Assembly: GCF_020873875.1 (NCBI RefSeq)
Contig: NZ_JAHWGU010000002.1
Coordinates: 372,001 to 436,000, forward strand
Reading direction: 5' to 3'
Length of the DNA: 64,000 nucleotides
DNA from: Actinoplanes sp. DH11
Lineage (GTDB): Bacteria; Actinomycetota; Actinomycetes; Mycobacteriales; Micromonosporaceae
The stretch's first letter is position 1. Every line of letters starts with the position of its first letter. The position numbers and the translations under genes were made by a program. This document shows, in pieces, positions 1-9,159 of the stretch. The notes below the pieces were generated by a model, which had not been told where the DNA came from, ran no database searches, and worked only from the letters and a program-made list of their open reading frames with translations.

Positions 1-1118
1 CTCGCCAGCCGTTCGAGTTCCTCCGCGAGCTGCTCGTCGGGGCCGGCCGCGGCCTGCGCCGCGTGCCAGGCCCGGCGTTCCGGGTCCACGACCGGGTCGG
101 TCGCCAGAGCCAGCGCGTCGTGGACGGCCCGGCGGTCGTCGACCGTGGCGGACTCGTAGATCGCCGAGCGCACCAGCGGGTGCCGGAAGCGGATCCGGAT
201 CTCGGTCCGCATCAGTCCCGCGTCCACCCCGTGCGACGCCGCCACCGGGTCGAGCCCGAGATGACGGGCCGCGCGCCACACGACCACCGGGTCGCCCGTC
301 GGGTCGGCGGAGGCGACCAGCAGGAACCGGCGCGCCTCAGCCGGCAGCCGCTCCAGCCGCTCCTGGAAACCCGCCTCCAGGGTGCGGGGCAGCCGGGCGG
401 CCGCGGGGACACCGAAGCCCCCCGCCAGCGCACCCAGATCCGCGCTGCGCGGCAGCTCCAGCAGAGCCAGCGGATTGCCCTGCGCCTCGGCCAGGATGCG
501 GTCGCGCACCCGCGGGTCCAGCGGAGCGCGCAGGCCGGTGCGCAACAGGGTGCGGGCGTCGGTGTCCTCCAGGCCGCGCAACCGCAGCACGGTGACCCCG
601 CTGAGCACGTCGGAGGTCAGCGGCTCGCGGGCCACGAAGATCACCGACACCGCGACGCCGCTCAACCGGCGCACCACGAACGCCAGCACCTGCGACGAGG
701 CGTCGTCCAGCCAGTGCGTGTCGTCGACGACGCAGATCACCGGACGTTCCCGGGCGGCCCAGGTGAGCAGGTTCAGGGTGCCGAGGGCGACCAGCACCGT
801 TGCCGGCGCGACCGTCTCGCCCGTGCCCAGCGCGGAGGCCACCGCGCGGGCCTGCGGCTCCGGCAGGGACTCGATGCCGTCGACCAGCGGTTGCAGCAGC
901 TGCTGCAGCGCTGCGAACGGCAACTCCATCTCGTACTGGGCGCCGGTGGTCTGCAGCACGCGCACGCCGGTCAGCTCTTCGATGGTCTCGGCGACGAGCG
1001 CCGTCTTGCCGATACCCGCCGGACCGGTGACGAGGATGGCGTCACCCGACGCGCCACGGGCGCCCTCGACGAGCTCGCGCAGCACCGCGCGTTCGTGGTG
1101 TCGTCCGAGGAATGTCAT
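1..1118 (-). CDS. LuxR-family LAL regulator, N-terminal ATPase part (truncated by window edge)
   Basis: This is the 5' part of a MalT/LAL-type ATP-dependent regulator; about 372 codons are visible and the frame is open to the left edge. The ATG at 1118 gives MTFLGRHHERAVLRELVEG, followed by a Walker A loop GPAGIGKTAL at about residues 32-41 and a Walker B-like VICVVDDTHWLDD. The downstream segment (LAEAQGNPLALLELP, then FRHPLVRSAIYESA) is typical of the AAA_16 module of LAL proteins. The LuxR HTH that should end the protein lies outside the window. The stretch between this gene and the next (1119-1296) holds no obvious site. The family is clear; its target is unknown, though the neighbouring amidohydrolase and reductase genes are candidates. 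Confidence 0.85.
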   Translation of the reverse strand, partial: MTFLGRHHERAVLRELVEGARGASGDAILVTGPAGIGKTALVAETIEELTGVRVLQTTGAQYEMELPFAALQQLLQPLVDGIESLPEPQARAVASALGTGETVAPATVLVALGTLNLLTWAARERPVICVVDDTHWLDDASSQVLAFVVRRLSGVAVSVIFVAREPLTSDVLSGVTVLRLRGLEDTDARTLLRTGLRAPLDPRVRDRILAEAQGNPLALLELPRSADLGALAGGFGVPAAARLPRTLEAGFQERLERLPAEARRFLLVASADPTGDPVVVWRAARHLGLDPVAASHGVDAGLMRTEIRIRFRHPLVRSAIYESATVDDRRAVHDALALATDPVVDPERRAWHAAQAAAGPDEQLAEELERLA

Positions 1119-1296
1119 GCCGGCTCGGGAAGACGGGTCAGCGCGCCGACGGTGGTGAACATTTGCCCGAGCCTACGAGTTGAAACTCCCGGAAATCTTG
1201 CCGGCGTGGGTCGAGAACGTCACATCCTGGCAACGCCACGTCCATTTGCTCCCCCGAGGAGCATTTTCGACCCGCCGCCGGTGACCGACGTCACAG

Positions 1297-1845
1297 CTAC
1301 CGGCCACCCGGCGCGTCGTACTTGGAGAAGTACGGTCCGTAGCCGTTGTCCGCGATGGCACGGACCAGCCGCAGATGCTGCTCCAGCAGCACGGCACGGT
1401 GGAGGTCGCCGACGAGGACCGGGGCGAAGCCGACGTCGCGGATCAGCTGCTCCGCGATCGGCCGGGCGGCCGCGTCGGCGGCGTACAGGTGACTCGGGCG
1501 GATCACCTGGCGCTCGATCTGGTCGTACAGCGACGCGTAGTCGGTGTTGAACGCCTTCGCGACCGGGCCGCCGACCAGCGACTGCACCAGGTGCGCCAGG
1601 GACGGGTGGCCGGCCGGCGGCGGGCCCTGCAGGTTCGTCGCGTCGACGGTCACGGCACCACGAAAGCCGTGGACGCGGGCCAGGACACCGGTGATCGCGG
1701 CCGCCGGCACGGCGACGACCAGCACGTCGGCGCCGGCCACGTCCCCGCCGTCGCGGCCGAGCGTGGTGAGCCGGTGGCCGGCCCGCGTCCAGAGCCGGGA
1801 CAGGGTGGAACCGAGAGCCCCGCGGCCCACGACGGCGATGTCCAC
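1297..1845 (-). CDS. NADPH-dependent F420 reductase-like Rossmann protein, paralogue 1
   Basis: A 182-residue protein of the NADP oxidoreductase, coenzyme F420-dependent type. It begins VDIAVVGRGALGSTLSRLW, a Rossmann GxGxxG variant, followed by GADVLVVAVPAAAI and VDATNLQG. Such proteins move hydride between NADPH and F420 or act on an unknown nucleotide-linked substrate; the substrate cannot be told here. GTG at 1845 is chosen because AGAGGGGG stands five bases upstream; a longer frame to 1902 has no comparable ribosome site. A close paralogue lies at 25642-26196, with very similar DNA. It is divergent from the amidohydrolase at 2112, and a TAGGCGA-type site lies in the gap. Confidence 0.82.
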   Translation of the reverse strand: MDIAVVGRGALGSTLSRLWTRAGHRLTTLGRDGGDVAGADVLVVAVPAAAITGVLARVHGFRGAVTVDATNLQGPPPAGHPSLAHLVQSLVGGPVAKAFNTDYASLYDQIERQVIRPSHLYAADAAARPIAEQLIRDVGFAPVLVGDLHRAVLLEQHLRLVRAIADNGYGPYFSKYDAPGGR

Positions 1846-1912
1846 TCGTACCCCCTCTGGATCTTTCGACGGTGTCGCCGAGCCGCCCACTCTGTCCGAC
1901 ACGGGCGCCCGT

Positions 1913-1933
1913 CGAATCGGTGAAGTCGCCTAT
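1913..1933 (-). promoter_or_regulatory. TAGGCGA bipartite motif, copy a
   Basis: On the minus strand this reads ATAGGCGA, three bases (CTT), then CACCGATTCG. It lies about 70 bases before the GTG of the F420-type reductase and points towards it. It is one of eight copies in the first 25.5 kb; this is the only one with a three-base rather than four-base gap. Role as an operator is inferred from recurrence and placement. Confidence 0.6.
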
Positions 1934-1994
1934 CCGGGCCGGTCGGGCCCCGGCTGCACCGCCCGGTTCACGCCCTTCACCGGCCATCGCCTGT

Positions 1995-2016
1995 CTAGGC
2001 GAAAACTGCCGATTCG
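1995..2016 (+). promoter_or_regulatory. TAGGCGA bipartite motif, copy b (the only plus-strand copy)
   Basis: The plus strand reads CTAGGCGA, AAAC, TGCCGATTCG about 95 bases before the amidohydrolase ATG. This is the only copy facing right, and it serves the only right-facing downstream gene of the set. TAGGCGA also forms an inverted repeat with TCGCCT at 1986-1991 (4-base centre), so this site may be bound as a dimer. Confidence 0.6.
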
Positions 2017-2111
2017 AGCCGGCCTCCGCGGCTGCGATCGTCGGATCAGCCGACGCCGGTCACCCGGCCCGGCCCCGCTTTCCGCAGTGTCAGAACCTGG
2101 AGGAACGCACC

Positions 2112-3506
2112 ATGACCGATAGCCTCGCCACCCTTGCCGACCTGCGCCGGCAGGCTGACGACCCGCAGCGCAGGATCCTGTTCACCAACGCGACGATCAT
2201 CTCGATGGACCCGCAGATCGGGATCCTGCACCGCGGCGACCTGCTGGTGGAGGGGTCCCGGATCGCCGCGGTGGCGCCCGACCTGCGCTCGCAGGGTGCC
2301 GCCGACGACGCCGTCGTCGTCGACGCGACCGGAGCGATCCTGTCCCCCGGCTTCGTCGACACGCACCGCCATTCCTGGCAGGCGGCCCTGCGGCGGATCA
2401 TGCCGGACGTCAACGACCTCGGCGAGTACGTCATGTCCACCCTCGCCCGGTACGCGCCGGTGTACCAGCCGCAGGACGTCTACCTCGGCACCCGGCTCGC
2501 CGCGCTGAGCGCCATCGACAGCGGCATCACGTGCCTGCTCGACTTCTCCCACAACGCCCGCACCGCCGCGCACTCCGACAGTGCCGTCCAGGCGCTGCTG
2601 GACACCGGCATCCGCGGTGTCCACGCCTCGATGCGGCCGCACTTCGGTGCCTGGGACGGGCAGTGGCCGGCCGACCTGACGCGTCTGCAGGAGAAGTACT
2701 TCAGCTCGGCGGACCAGTTGCTGACGCTGCGCCTGGCCACCCTGGCCACCGACGAGATCGCCGGTCCGGACCTGGCCTACGGGCCGCGACTGGCACAGGT
2801 GGCCCGGGACCTCGGCGTCGGTGTCAGCATCGACGCCGTCTTCGGCACCACGTCCTCCGCGGCGATCCTCGGCTGGGCCCGCGACGGTCTGCTCAACCCC
2901 GACGTCACCCTCATCCACTCGACCGGCCTCACCGGTGAGGCGTGGAAGGCGATCGGGGACACCGGCACCACCGTGTCACTGGCCCCGGTCTCGGAGGCCC
3001 AGATCGGCCTGGAGACCGCGGTGCCCGCCGTCGACGAAGCTCTCGCCGTCGGTATCCGCCCCGGCCTGAGCATCGACGTGGAGGTCGCCCTGCCCGGCGA
3101 CATGTTCATCCAGATGCGCACCCTGCTGTCCATCCAGCGGATGCGGGCGGTGAACGCCGGTTACGGGACCGACCGGATCCCGCCCCGGATCACCACCCAG
3201 GACGTGCTCGACTTCGCCACCCTGCAGGGCGCCCGAACCAACGGGCTGGAGTCGGTGACCGGCTCGCTGACCCCCGGCAAGCAGGCGGACCTGCTGCTGA
3301 TCCGCGCCGACGACCTCAACAACATGCCGCTCAACGACCCGATCGGCACGGTGGTGCTGGGCAGCGACGCCCGCAACATCGACACCGTTCTCGTCGCCGG
3401 TCAGGTCCGTAAGTGGGCCGGCACGGTCCTGGACGTCGACCTGCCGCAGCTCCGGAACGCGGTCGAGGAGTCCCGCGACCGGCTGCTCGCCGCCGCCGCA
3501 CAGTGA
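2112..3506 (+). CDS. amidohydrolase-superfamily metal-dependent hydrolase
   Basis: A 464-residue amidohydrolase, cytosolic, of the cytosine deaminase/chlorohydrolase type. The metal-binding HxH is at residues 85-87 (VDTHRHSWQ). A later metal histidine is likely in DVTLIHSTG and a metal aspartate candidate in GLSIDVEV. The C-terminal composite domain begins at GSLTPGKQADLLLIRADD. ATG at 2112 follows GGAGGAACGCACC; upstream in-frame sequence is the regulatory gap. Substrate is not identifiable; deamination or dechlorination of a heterocycle is the family's usual chemistry. A strong hairpin follows the stop. A gutted relative fused to another domain lies at 22004-22747. Confidence 0.88.
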   Translation: MTDSLATLADLRRQADDPQRRILFTNATIISMDPQIGILHRGDLLVEGSRIAAVAPDLRSQGAADDAVVVDATGAILSPGFVDTHRHSWQAALRRIMPDVNDLGEYVMSTLARYAPVYQPQDVYLGTRLAALSAIDSGITCLLDFSHNARTAAHSDSAVQALLDTGIRGVHASMRPHFGAWDGQWPADLTRLQEKYFSSADQLLTLRLATLATDEIAGPDLAYGPRLAQVARDLGVGVSIDAVFGTTSSAAILGWARDGLLNPDVTLIHSTGLTGEAWKAIGDTGTTVSLAPVSEAQIGLETAVPAVDEALAVGIRPGLSIDVEVALPGDMFIQMRTLLSIQRMRAVNAGYGTDRIPPRITTQDVLDFATLQGARTNGLESVTGSLTPGKQADLLLIRADDLNNMPLNDPIGTVVLGSDARNIDTVLVAGQVRKWAGTVLDVDLPQLRNAVEESRDRLLAAAAQ

Positions 3507-3512
3507 GACACC

Positions 3513-3543
3513 GCAGTCCCCGGGTCCACGACCCGGGGACTGC
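3513..3543. terminator. bidirectional hairpin terminator
   Basis: A perfect 13-base stem (GCAGTCCCCGGGT and its complement) with a five-base loop sits between the converging amidohydrolase and LAL regulator stops, so it can end both transcripts. No U-run is present, as is common in high-GC actinomycetes. Confidence 0.75.
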
Positions 3544-3551
3544 GCTCGTGC

Positions 3552-6203
3552 TCAGGCTCCGATCGCGGTGAGTGCCGGATCGGCCGTCGGCCCGGTGAGA
3601 TCACCGAGTTCGGCGATCTCCCGCCGGGATGTGACACCCAGCTTCGCGAAGACGTTGCGAAGGTGTGCCTCCACCGTTCGCGGGCTCAGGTACAACGTCT
3701 GCGCCACCTCCCGATTGGTGGCGCCGCCGGCGACCAGCCGGGCCACCGCAAGCTCCTGGGCGGTGAGCTGGTGGGCGGGCTGCCCGCCGCCACGCTGCAG
3801 GCTGATTCCCGTCGCGGCCAGTTCCCGCGCCGCGCGTTCGGCGAAGGCGGACGCCCCGATCGCGGTCAGCTGAGAATGCGCCAGACGCAGCTGGACGCGG
3901 GCCTCACGCTTACGCCTCTCCCGGCGCAGCCATTCCCCGTAGAGCAGGTGCGCCCGCGCCAGCCGCGGCGCGGCCTTGCTCTTCGTCAGCTCGTCGATCG
4001 CCTCCCGGTAGTGGGCCTCGGCCTCGGCACCGGTCGCGGACAGTGCCAGGCACAACGCGGCCACGCCACGGCTCCAGGCGGACGGGCGCAGCTGCGCGCG
4101 CTGCGACAGCCGCCGCGTCAACGGCTCGGCCACCTCGGGACGGCCGGCCCGGACCGCGGCCTCGACCACCTCCACCGGCAGCCAGGCGTGGAAGCCGCCC
4201 TCGTCGAGCTCGGCCGCGAGCCGGCCCGCTTCCAGGGCGTCGGCGTACCGGCCCAGCCCGTTGAAGAGCACCGTCCGGGCGTAGTCGAAGCCGGTTAGGA
4301 ACCAGCCCTCCTCCCGGGCGACCACGCCGGGCTGTCGTTCGGCGATCAGCCGTTCGACATGCCGTTGCCGGCCCTGCCACGCCGCGATGACCACACTGAC
4401 GTGTGACAGCGGCGGCACCCCGATGACAGCGGCCGACGCGTCGCTGTCATCGGCGAGTTCCTTGGCCTGCTCGAACTCGCCGGCATGCAGATGCCAGAGG
4501 GCCTGGTACGCGGCGACGACCGGAACCGACCCGAGAGCACCGTCCCGCCGTGCCGACTTCAGCCGGTCGCGCGTGACGTCCCGGAACCCGTCCTCGTCCC
4601 ACGCGTCGCCGGTCTGCCGGGAAAGCTGTTTCAGGGCGCCGAGGTCACTTCCGCTGTCCCCGTCCGATGCCGCGGCGAGCGTCGCCCGCAGCTCCGTCAC
4701 GATCCGCGGGTCGGCGAGACGTCCCAGCAGGATGGTGACCGCGTAGGCATCCAGCCGGATCCGGACGGCCTCGGCGGGATCGGTGGCCGCCACCTCCTCG
4801 GCGGCAGCCAGGAACGTGTTGAGCGCTTCGCGGTTGTGCCCCTTGGACAGGGCTATCCGTGCCTGCAGGACGTCGGCCGCGACCGGGTTGCCGGTGCCCC
4901 CGGCGTGCGTGCGCGCCGCAACGGTGAGCGCGGTCGCGGCGTCGAGGTTCCCGCTGAGCCGATGGGCGTCGGCCGCGGCCAGCAGGCGGCCCCGCCGCAA
5001 CCCCGGATCCGGGGTGTGTGCGGCCGCGAGTTCGAGCAGGACGGCTTCGGCCGGCAGCCCGCCACGCTGCCGCGCGTGCGGCGCCGCGTCGGCGAACTCC
5101 CGGGCGACATCCTCGTCCAGGCCGACGCCGGCGAAGGCCTGGTGCCACGCCCGCCGGTCCGGGTCGGTCCGCGGGTCGATGACCGCCGAGATCGCCCGGT
5201 GCACGGCCTGCCGGTATTCCGGCGTGGCCGCGTGGTAGAGGTGGTGGCGCATGTGCGGGTTCGGGAACTTCACATGCGCGTCGACGGTCAGCCACCCGGT
5301 CTCCTCCACCGTGCGGAGCAGGTCGTCGGGCAGGCCGAGGTGCCGGGCCGCTGCGGTCAGGACCGCCGGGCTGCCGGTGGGGTCCGCGGCGGCCACGGTC
5401 AGCAGCTGCTGGGTCGGGACCGGCAGGTTGTCCAGCACCGGGAACGGTTCGCCCGGTTCGCCGGTCCAGCTGGGTGGCGGGGGGCAGTCGTACCCTCCGC
5501 CGAAGGCCCACGGCGTCGTCGCGGTGAAGTCGGTCAGCAGGCCCGGATTGCCGCGGGCCTCGGCCACCAGGCGCTCCCTGACCCGGGGATCCATCGGGGC
5601 GAGCGCCCGAGTGATCAAGAAGTCCTTGGCGGCGTCGTCACTGAGCGGTGCCGGGACCACCGCGGGAAGGCCCTCGAACGACGCCGCGGCGCCGCCGTCC
5701 CGGTGCACGAACAGCAGGATCACCGGCTCGCCGGTCAGCCGGGCGGCGACGTTGCGCAGCACGGTGAGACTGGCCAGGTCGATCCACTGGGTGTTCTCGA
5801 TCACGCAGGCGACCGGGCCGGACTCCGCCGCGGCGGCGAGCCAGCCCAGCAGTTCGTCGATCAGGGCGCGGGTCATCTCCAGCGGCAGATCGGCCGAGTT
5901 CAGCACCTGGTGCAGGATCGGGGCGGAGGAGGCGAGGTCGCTGCTCTGCGGCCCGACCGCGCAGGACAGCAGATGCAGCCCGGCGAACGGCACCGCGCGC
6001 TCGTGGCGGCTGCCCACCACCTGCAAGATCTTGAAACCTTTGCCGTACGTTCCCAGCGCGTGCTCGACCAGCGCGGTCTTGCCGGTCCCCTTCACGCCTC
6101 GAACCACGACTGCGGCGCCCGTCCCGGCACGTACGGTGTCGAACAGCCGGCCGAGCCGGGCGAGGTCCTCATCACGTTCGTACAGCGTGGCGCCGGTGCT
6201 CAT
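3552..6203 (-). CDS. LuxR-family LAL transcriptional regulator
   Basis: A full-length LAL/MalT-type regulator of 883 residues. A Walker A loop GVKGTGKTAL occurs near residue 32 and a Walker B-like PVACVIENTQWIDLASL near residue 130. A long helical TPR-like middle follows, and a C-terminal LuxR HTH (LTAQELAVARLVAGGATNREVAQTLYL region) ends the protein. Such proteins hydrolyse ATP on ligand binding and activate promoters. The start chosen is ATG 6203 (MSTGATLYERDEDLARLG), preceded by GGAAG; an in-frame extension to 6326 adds 41 residues that look non-coding. It sits between the amidohydrolase and the SDR operon and has no visible TAGGCGA site of its own. Confidence 0.88.
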   Translation of the reverse strand: MSTGATLYERDEDLARLGRLFDTVRAGTGAAVVVRGVKGTGKTALVEHALGTYGKGFKILQVVGSRHERAVPFAGLHLLSCAVGPQSSDLASSAPILHQVLNSADLPLEMTRALIDELLGWLAAAAESGPVACVIENTQWIDLASLTVLRNVAARLTGEPVILLFVHRDGGAAASFEGLPAVVPAPLSDDAAKDFLITRALAPMDPRVRERLVAEARGNPGLLTDFTATTPWAFGGGYDCPPPPSWTGEPGEPFPVLDNLPVPTQQLLTVAAADPTGSPAVLTAAARHLGLPDDLLRTVEETGWLTVDAHVKFPNPHMRHHLYHAATPEYRQAVHRAISAVIDPRTDPDRRAWHQAFAGVGLDEDVAREFADAAPHARQRGGLPAEAVLLELAAAHTPDPGLRRGRLLAAADAHRLSGNLDAATALTVAARTHAGGTGNPVAADVLQARIALSKGHNREALNTFLAAAEEVAATDPAEAVRIRLDAYAVTILLGRLADPRIVTELRATLAAASDGDSGSDLGALKQLSRQTGDAWDEDGFRDVTRDRLKSARRDGALGSVPVVAAYQALWHLHAGEFEQAKELADDSDASAAVIGVPPLSHVSVVIAAWQGRQRHVERLIAERQPGVVAREEGWFLTGFDYARTVLFNGLGRYADALEAGRLAAELDEGGFHAWLPVEVVEAAVRAGRPEVAEPLTRRLSQRAQLRPSAWSRGVAALCLALSATGAEAEAHYREAIDELTKSKAAPRLARAHLLYGEWLRRERRKREARVQLRLAHSQLTAIGASAFAERAARELAATGISLQRGGGQPAHQLTAQELAVARLVAGGATNREVAQTLYLSPRTVEAHLRNVFAKLGVTSRREIAELGDLTGPTADPALTAIGA

Positions 6204-6361
6204 CGGCCGGCTTCCGCGTCGAATGGTGCGGCGATGGTGCGCATTCACTATCCCCCACGTGCAAGCTGACTTTTCTGGTTCTTCCATCGAAGCGGTTCCG
6301 TCGTCCGGAAACCAGGAAGAAGACACGAAGAGTTAGCCCGCCGCGGGGGTTCGGGCACACC

Positions 6362-6401
6362 GATGCCGGTGGAGGTCGCCCCCACGGCCTCCACCGGCAT
6401 C
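6362..6401 (-). terminator. hairpin terminator of the SDR operon
   Basis: A 14-base perfect stem (GATGCCGGTGGAGG with its complement, 12-base loop) lies just after the stop of the last SDR gene on the minus strand. Confidence 0.7.
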
Positions 6402-6425
6402 CGGCAGCGCTGCCCAGCGACCCGC

Positions 6426-7202
6426 TCAGATGATCTGCTCGGTGGGCAGGATGGTGATCTCGGTGAGGTTCACGTGCTTCGGAACCGAAGCCACGAACGC
6501 CACGGTCTCCGCGACGTCAGCGGACTGCAGCACGTCGATCTGCTTGATCAGGTCCGCCATCAGCGCGGTGGCGTCCGGATCGGTGACGTGCATCGGCAGC
6601 TCGGTGTCGACCATGCCGGGCTCGACGGCCGACACGCGCACCTTCTTGCGGCCGAGCTCGGTGCGCAGCACCCGGGCCAGGTGACTGATGTAGGCCTTCG
6701 TGCCGGAGTAGACCTGGAACTTCTCCAGGATGCGGGTGGCGGCGATCGACGAGGTGAAGATCAGGTCAGCGGACTTGCCGGCGGCGGCCGCGGACTCGAG
6801 GTCGTGCACGAACGTCTGAACGGTGTTCATGACGCCCTTGATGTTGAGGTTGATCTGCTCGTCCCAGTCGTCGATCGTCAGGTCGTCGATCGGGGAGACG
6901 TGCTGGACGCCGGCGTTGGCGAAGACCAGGTCCACGGTGCCGAACTCGTCGTGCACGGCTTCGGCGGCACGGACCATGGCGGCCCGGTCGGTGACGTCGG
7001 TCGGCACGGCCAGGGCGCGGCCACCGCGCTCGGTGATCCGGGCGACAGCCGCGTTGAGGCGGTCCTCGCGGCGGGCCAGCAGCGCCACGTTGGCGCCGAG
7101 CGCGGCGAGCCGCTCGGCGGTTGCCTCGCCGATGCCGCTGGACGCACCGGTCACCACGGCGATGCGGCCGGCCAGCGGGCTTGCGGTCAGGACGGTGCTC
7201 AT
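6426..7202 (-). CDS. SDR-family NADP(H) oxidoreductase (third gene of operon)
   Basis: A classical short-chain dehydrogenase/reductase of 258 residues. TGASSGIG near residue 19 binds the cofactor, FANAG follows the central strand, and the catalytic Ser (SSI) and YSGTK tyrosine-lysine pair are present. An arginine after the second strand (ARRED) suggests NADP(H) preference. ATG 7202 is preceded by AAAGGAAG. It is the last of three SDR genes read from 8836 leftward, with a 61-base gap from the previous stop, and ends at a clear hairpin. The substrate is unknown; the serine/NADP-type small SDR group acts on hydroxy acids or sugars. Confidence 0.87.
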   Translation of the reverse strand: MSTVLTASPLAGRIAVVTGASSGIGEATAERLAALGANVALLARREDRLNAAVARITERGGRALAVPTDVTDRAAMVRAAEAVHDEFGTVDLVFANAGVQHVSPIDDLTIDDWDEQINLNIKGVMNTVQTFVHDLESAAAAGKSADLIFTSSIAATRILEKFQVYSGTKAYISHLARVLRTELGRKKVRVSAVEPGMVDTELPMHVTDPDATALMADLIKQIDVLQSADVAETVAFVASVPKHVNLTEITILPTEQII

Positions 7203-7263
7203 GGTCGTACTTCCTTTCGGGGGGTGAACTGGATCTTCGCGAGGTGGAGCGGGGTGACCGGGA

Positions 7264-8001
7264 TCAGTTGTGCACGGGCAGACCGGCGGACTCGCCGCCG
7301 TCGGCGATGAACTCGCCGCCGGTGCTGAAGGCGGAGTCGTCGCTGGCGAGGAAGAGCACCAGCGGGGTCAGCTCGGTGTCGGCAGCGGTCCGGTGCAGCG
7401 CCACGTTGGCGGTGTTGTCGCCGAGTTCCTCGGTCATCGGGGTGCGGACGAAGCCGGGGTGCACCGAGTTGACGCGGATGCCGTACTGGCCGAGGTCGAG
7501 GGCGGAGGTCTTGGTGAGGCCGCGGATGCCCCACTTCGAGGTCGTGTAGGCGGGCAGCCACGCGTACCCGGTCATCCCCGCCGTCGACGAGACGTTGATG
7601 ATCGATCCGCCGCCGGCCGCCTTCATGGCCGGGATGACCGCCTTCGTGCCGTTCCAGATGCCGGTCAGGTTGACGCCGATGACCTCGTCCCACAGTTCGT
7701 GCGAGTGGGTCTCGATGGATTCGCGCCGGAAGATGCCGGCGTTGTTCACCAGCACGTCGACCCGGCCGAAGCGTTCCACGGTCTGCGCGACCACGTCGGT
7801 CCACCGCTCGCGGTCCCGGACGTCGAGCTCGGCGAAGATCGCTCGCTCGCCCAGGTCGTCGGCGAGCTTGGTGCCGAGGTCGGTGAGTACGTCGGCGATG
7901 ACGACGCTCGCGCCCTCCTCGACGAACCGCCGGGCGTGCGCGGCACCCATGCCCCGGGCGCCGCCGGTGATGATGGCAACCTTTCCGTCGAGCTTGCCCA
8001 T
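7264..8001 (-). CDS. SDR-family oxidoreductase, hydroxysteroid-dehydrogenase-like (second gene of operon)
   Basis: A 245-residue SDR starting MGKLDGKVAIITGGARGMG. An aspartate at the end of the second strand (VVIADVL) points to NAD(H). NNAG, the catalytic serine in NVSSTAG and the YTTSKWG tyrosine-lysine pair are intact. It resembles 3-alpha(or 20-beta)-hydroxysteroid dehydrogenases. The ATG at 8001 follows GAGGAGGAAACAAG; a longer frame to 8097 lacks a ribosome site and has low-complexity residues. It follows the 8042-8836 gene by 40 bases, so co-transcription is expected. Confidence 0.87.
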   Translation of the reverse strand: MGKLDGKVAIITGGARGMGAAHARRFVEEGASVVIADVLTDLGTKLADDLGERAIFAELDVRDRERWTDVVAQTVERFGRVDVLVNNAGIFRRESIETHSHELWDEVIGVNLTGIWNGTKAVIPAMKAAGGGSIINVSSTAGMTGYAWLPAYTTSKWGIRGLTKTSALDLGQYGIRVNSVHPGFVRTPMTEELGDNTANVALHRTAADTELTPLVLFLASDDSAFSTGGEFIADGGESAGLPVHN

Positions 8002-8041
8002 CTTGTTTCCTCCTCTGTTGGTGGGACTGAAGGTTTTCCGG

Positions 8042-8836
8042 TCAGGACTGGACGAGTGATGCGGTACGGGCTGCGAGGGCAGTCGCGGCCGAGGCATCGC
8101 GTGCCTCGTCGCTCGGCACGACGATCTCGCCGTCGTCGATGTAGGTGCCGGTGGGCACGTCGGCGGTGACCGCCTCGGCGAGACGCCGCCCGCCGTGTTC
8201 CACCCGGGCCCCGCCCGATCCGAACATCTCGTGCAGCAGGCCGGTGCTGATCACACCGGGGCTGATCGCGACGACGTCGATGCCGCGGTCGGTCACCTGC
8301 CGCGCGAACCGCAGGGAATAGGTGAGGATCGCGAGCTTGGACTGGGCGTAGGCGCGGACGGGGTCGTACCCGTCCGTCAGGTTCAGGTCGTCGAGCGCGA
8401 GGCTGACCATGCGGTGCGTGGTGGAGCTGACGTTCACGATCCGCCCGCCCGCCGGGATCGCCGGCAGCAGAGCCTCGGTCAGCAGGGTCAGCGCGAGGTA
8501 GTTGACCTGCAGAGTGCGCTCGTTGCCGTCCGCGGTGACCTGCCGGTGTGCGGTCCCGGGCACACCGGCGTTGTTGATCAGGACGTCGATCGCCGGGACC
8601 GTCGTGCGGATCTCGGCGGCGGCCCGCCGCACCTGCTCGAACGACGTGAAGTCGGCCGCCACGTAGTGAACCTCGGTATGGACGCCGAGCTCCTTGATCA
8701 GGCCGGCGACCTCGGAAGCCGGCTGCGGGCCCTGAATGACCAGCGTGCCGGCGTGCGGCGCCAGCAACCGGGCCGCAGCCTCCCCGATGCCGCTGGTGGC
8801 GCCGGTCAGGACGACGGTTCTGCCGTCGAGGTTCAT
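8042..8836 (-). CDS. SDR-family oxidoreductase (first gene of operon)
   Basis: A 264-residue SDR of the retinol/oxidoreductase-like group: TGATSGIG near residue 11, NNAGVPG, NVSSTTH and the YAQSKLA active-site pair. ATG 8836 follows AAGGGGG. It heads the three-SDR operon and is divergent from the XRE/NB-ARC regulator at 9160; a TAGGCGA motif lies 55 bases before its start. HTH-regulator genes facing SDR genes are a recurring actinomycete arrangement (for example MmyB-like regulators), which suggests the regulator next door controls it. Confidence 0.87.
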   Translation of the reverse strand: MNLDGRTVVLTGATSGIGEAAARLLAPHAGTLVIQGPQPASEVAGLIKELGVHTEVHYVAADFTSFEQVRRAAAEIRTTVPAIDVLINNAGVPGTAHRQVTADGNERTLQVNYLALTLLTEALLPAIPAGGRIVNVSSTTHRMVSLALDDLNLTDGYDPVRAYAQSKLAILTYSLRFARQVTDRGIDVVAISPGVISTGLLHEMFGSGGARVEHGGRRLAEAVTADVPTGTYIDDGEIVVPSDEARDASAATALAARTASLVQS

Positions 8837-8890
8837 CTCGAGCCCCCTTCCGTGTGGACCAACCGAATGTCCCAGGGGGTGATGGCCGAA

Positions 8891-8912
8891 CGTATCGGTG
8901 GTTCTCGCCTAA
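8891..8912 (-). promoter_or_regulatory. TAGGCGA bipartite motif, copy c
   Basis: On the minus strand: TTAGGCGA, GAAC, CACCGATACG. It lies 54 bases before the first SDR ATG and points to it, inside the divergent gap shared with the XRE/NB-ARC gene at 9160. It matches copy e almost exactly. Confidence 0.65.
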
Positions 8913-9159
8913 ACGGTCAACGCCACGGCCGGGCGGTGCCCGGGGCGGGAAACGCAGGCGGCAGGTGGTCCGGTCGCGTCGCCATCGGCGACAAGTACCT
9001 ATACCGAGGGCAGTGGGGTGAACGGCTGCGCCGGAATAGCACAACGCCGCTCGGCGTGATCCGCGTGGGAGCGCTCAACGCGCCCGCCACGTGGGAATAC
9101 GGTGTAGCTCAGCGATCAGCACAGGACGATCGTGACTTCGGTTCGTTACGGAGGTGGAC
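8913..9159. other. rest of the divergent SDR/regulator intergenic region
   Basis: The gap between 8836 and 9160 is 323 bases. Apart from motif copy c and the GGAGG before 9160, no gene or hairpin was seen. It must contain the rightward promoter of the regulator, which could not be located with confidence. Confidence 0.5.

Noticed and set aside
1986..2002. TCGCCT/AGGCGA inverted repeat as a terminator
   Set aside because: The stem is only six bases, has no gene end beside it, and overlaps motif copy b in a promoter gap.
4485..6269. Long plus-strand frame of 594 codons opposite the LAL regulator
   Set aside because: It is antisense to a protein with clear LuxR-LAL domains; its composition (Arg, Gly, Pro rich) is typical of GC-rich shadow frames.
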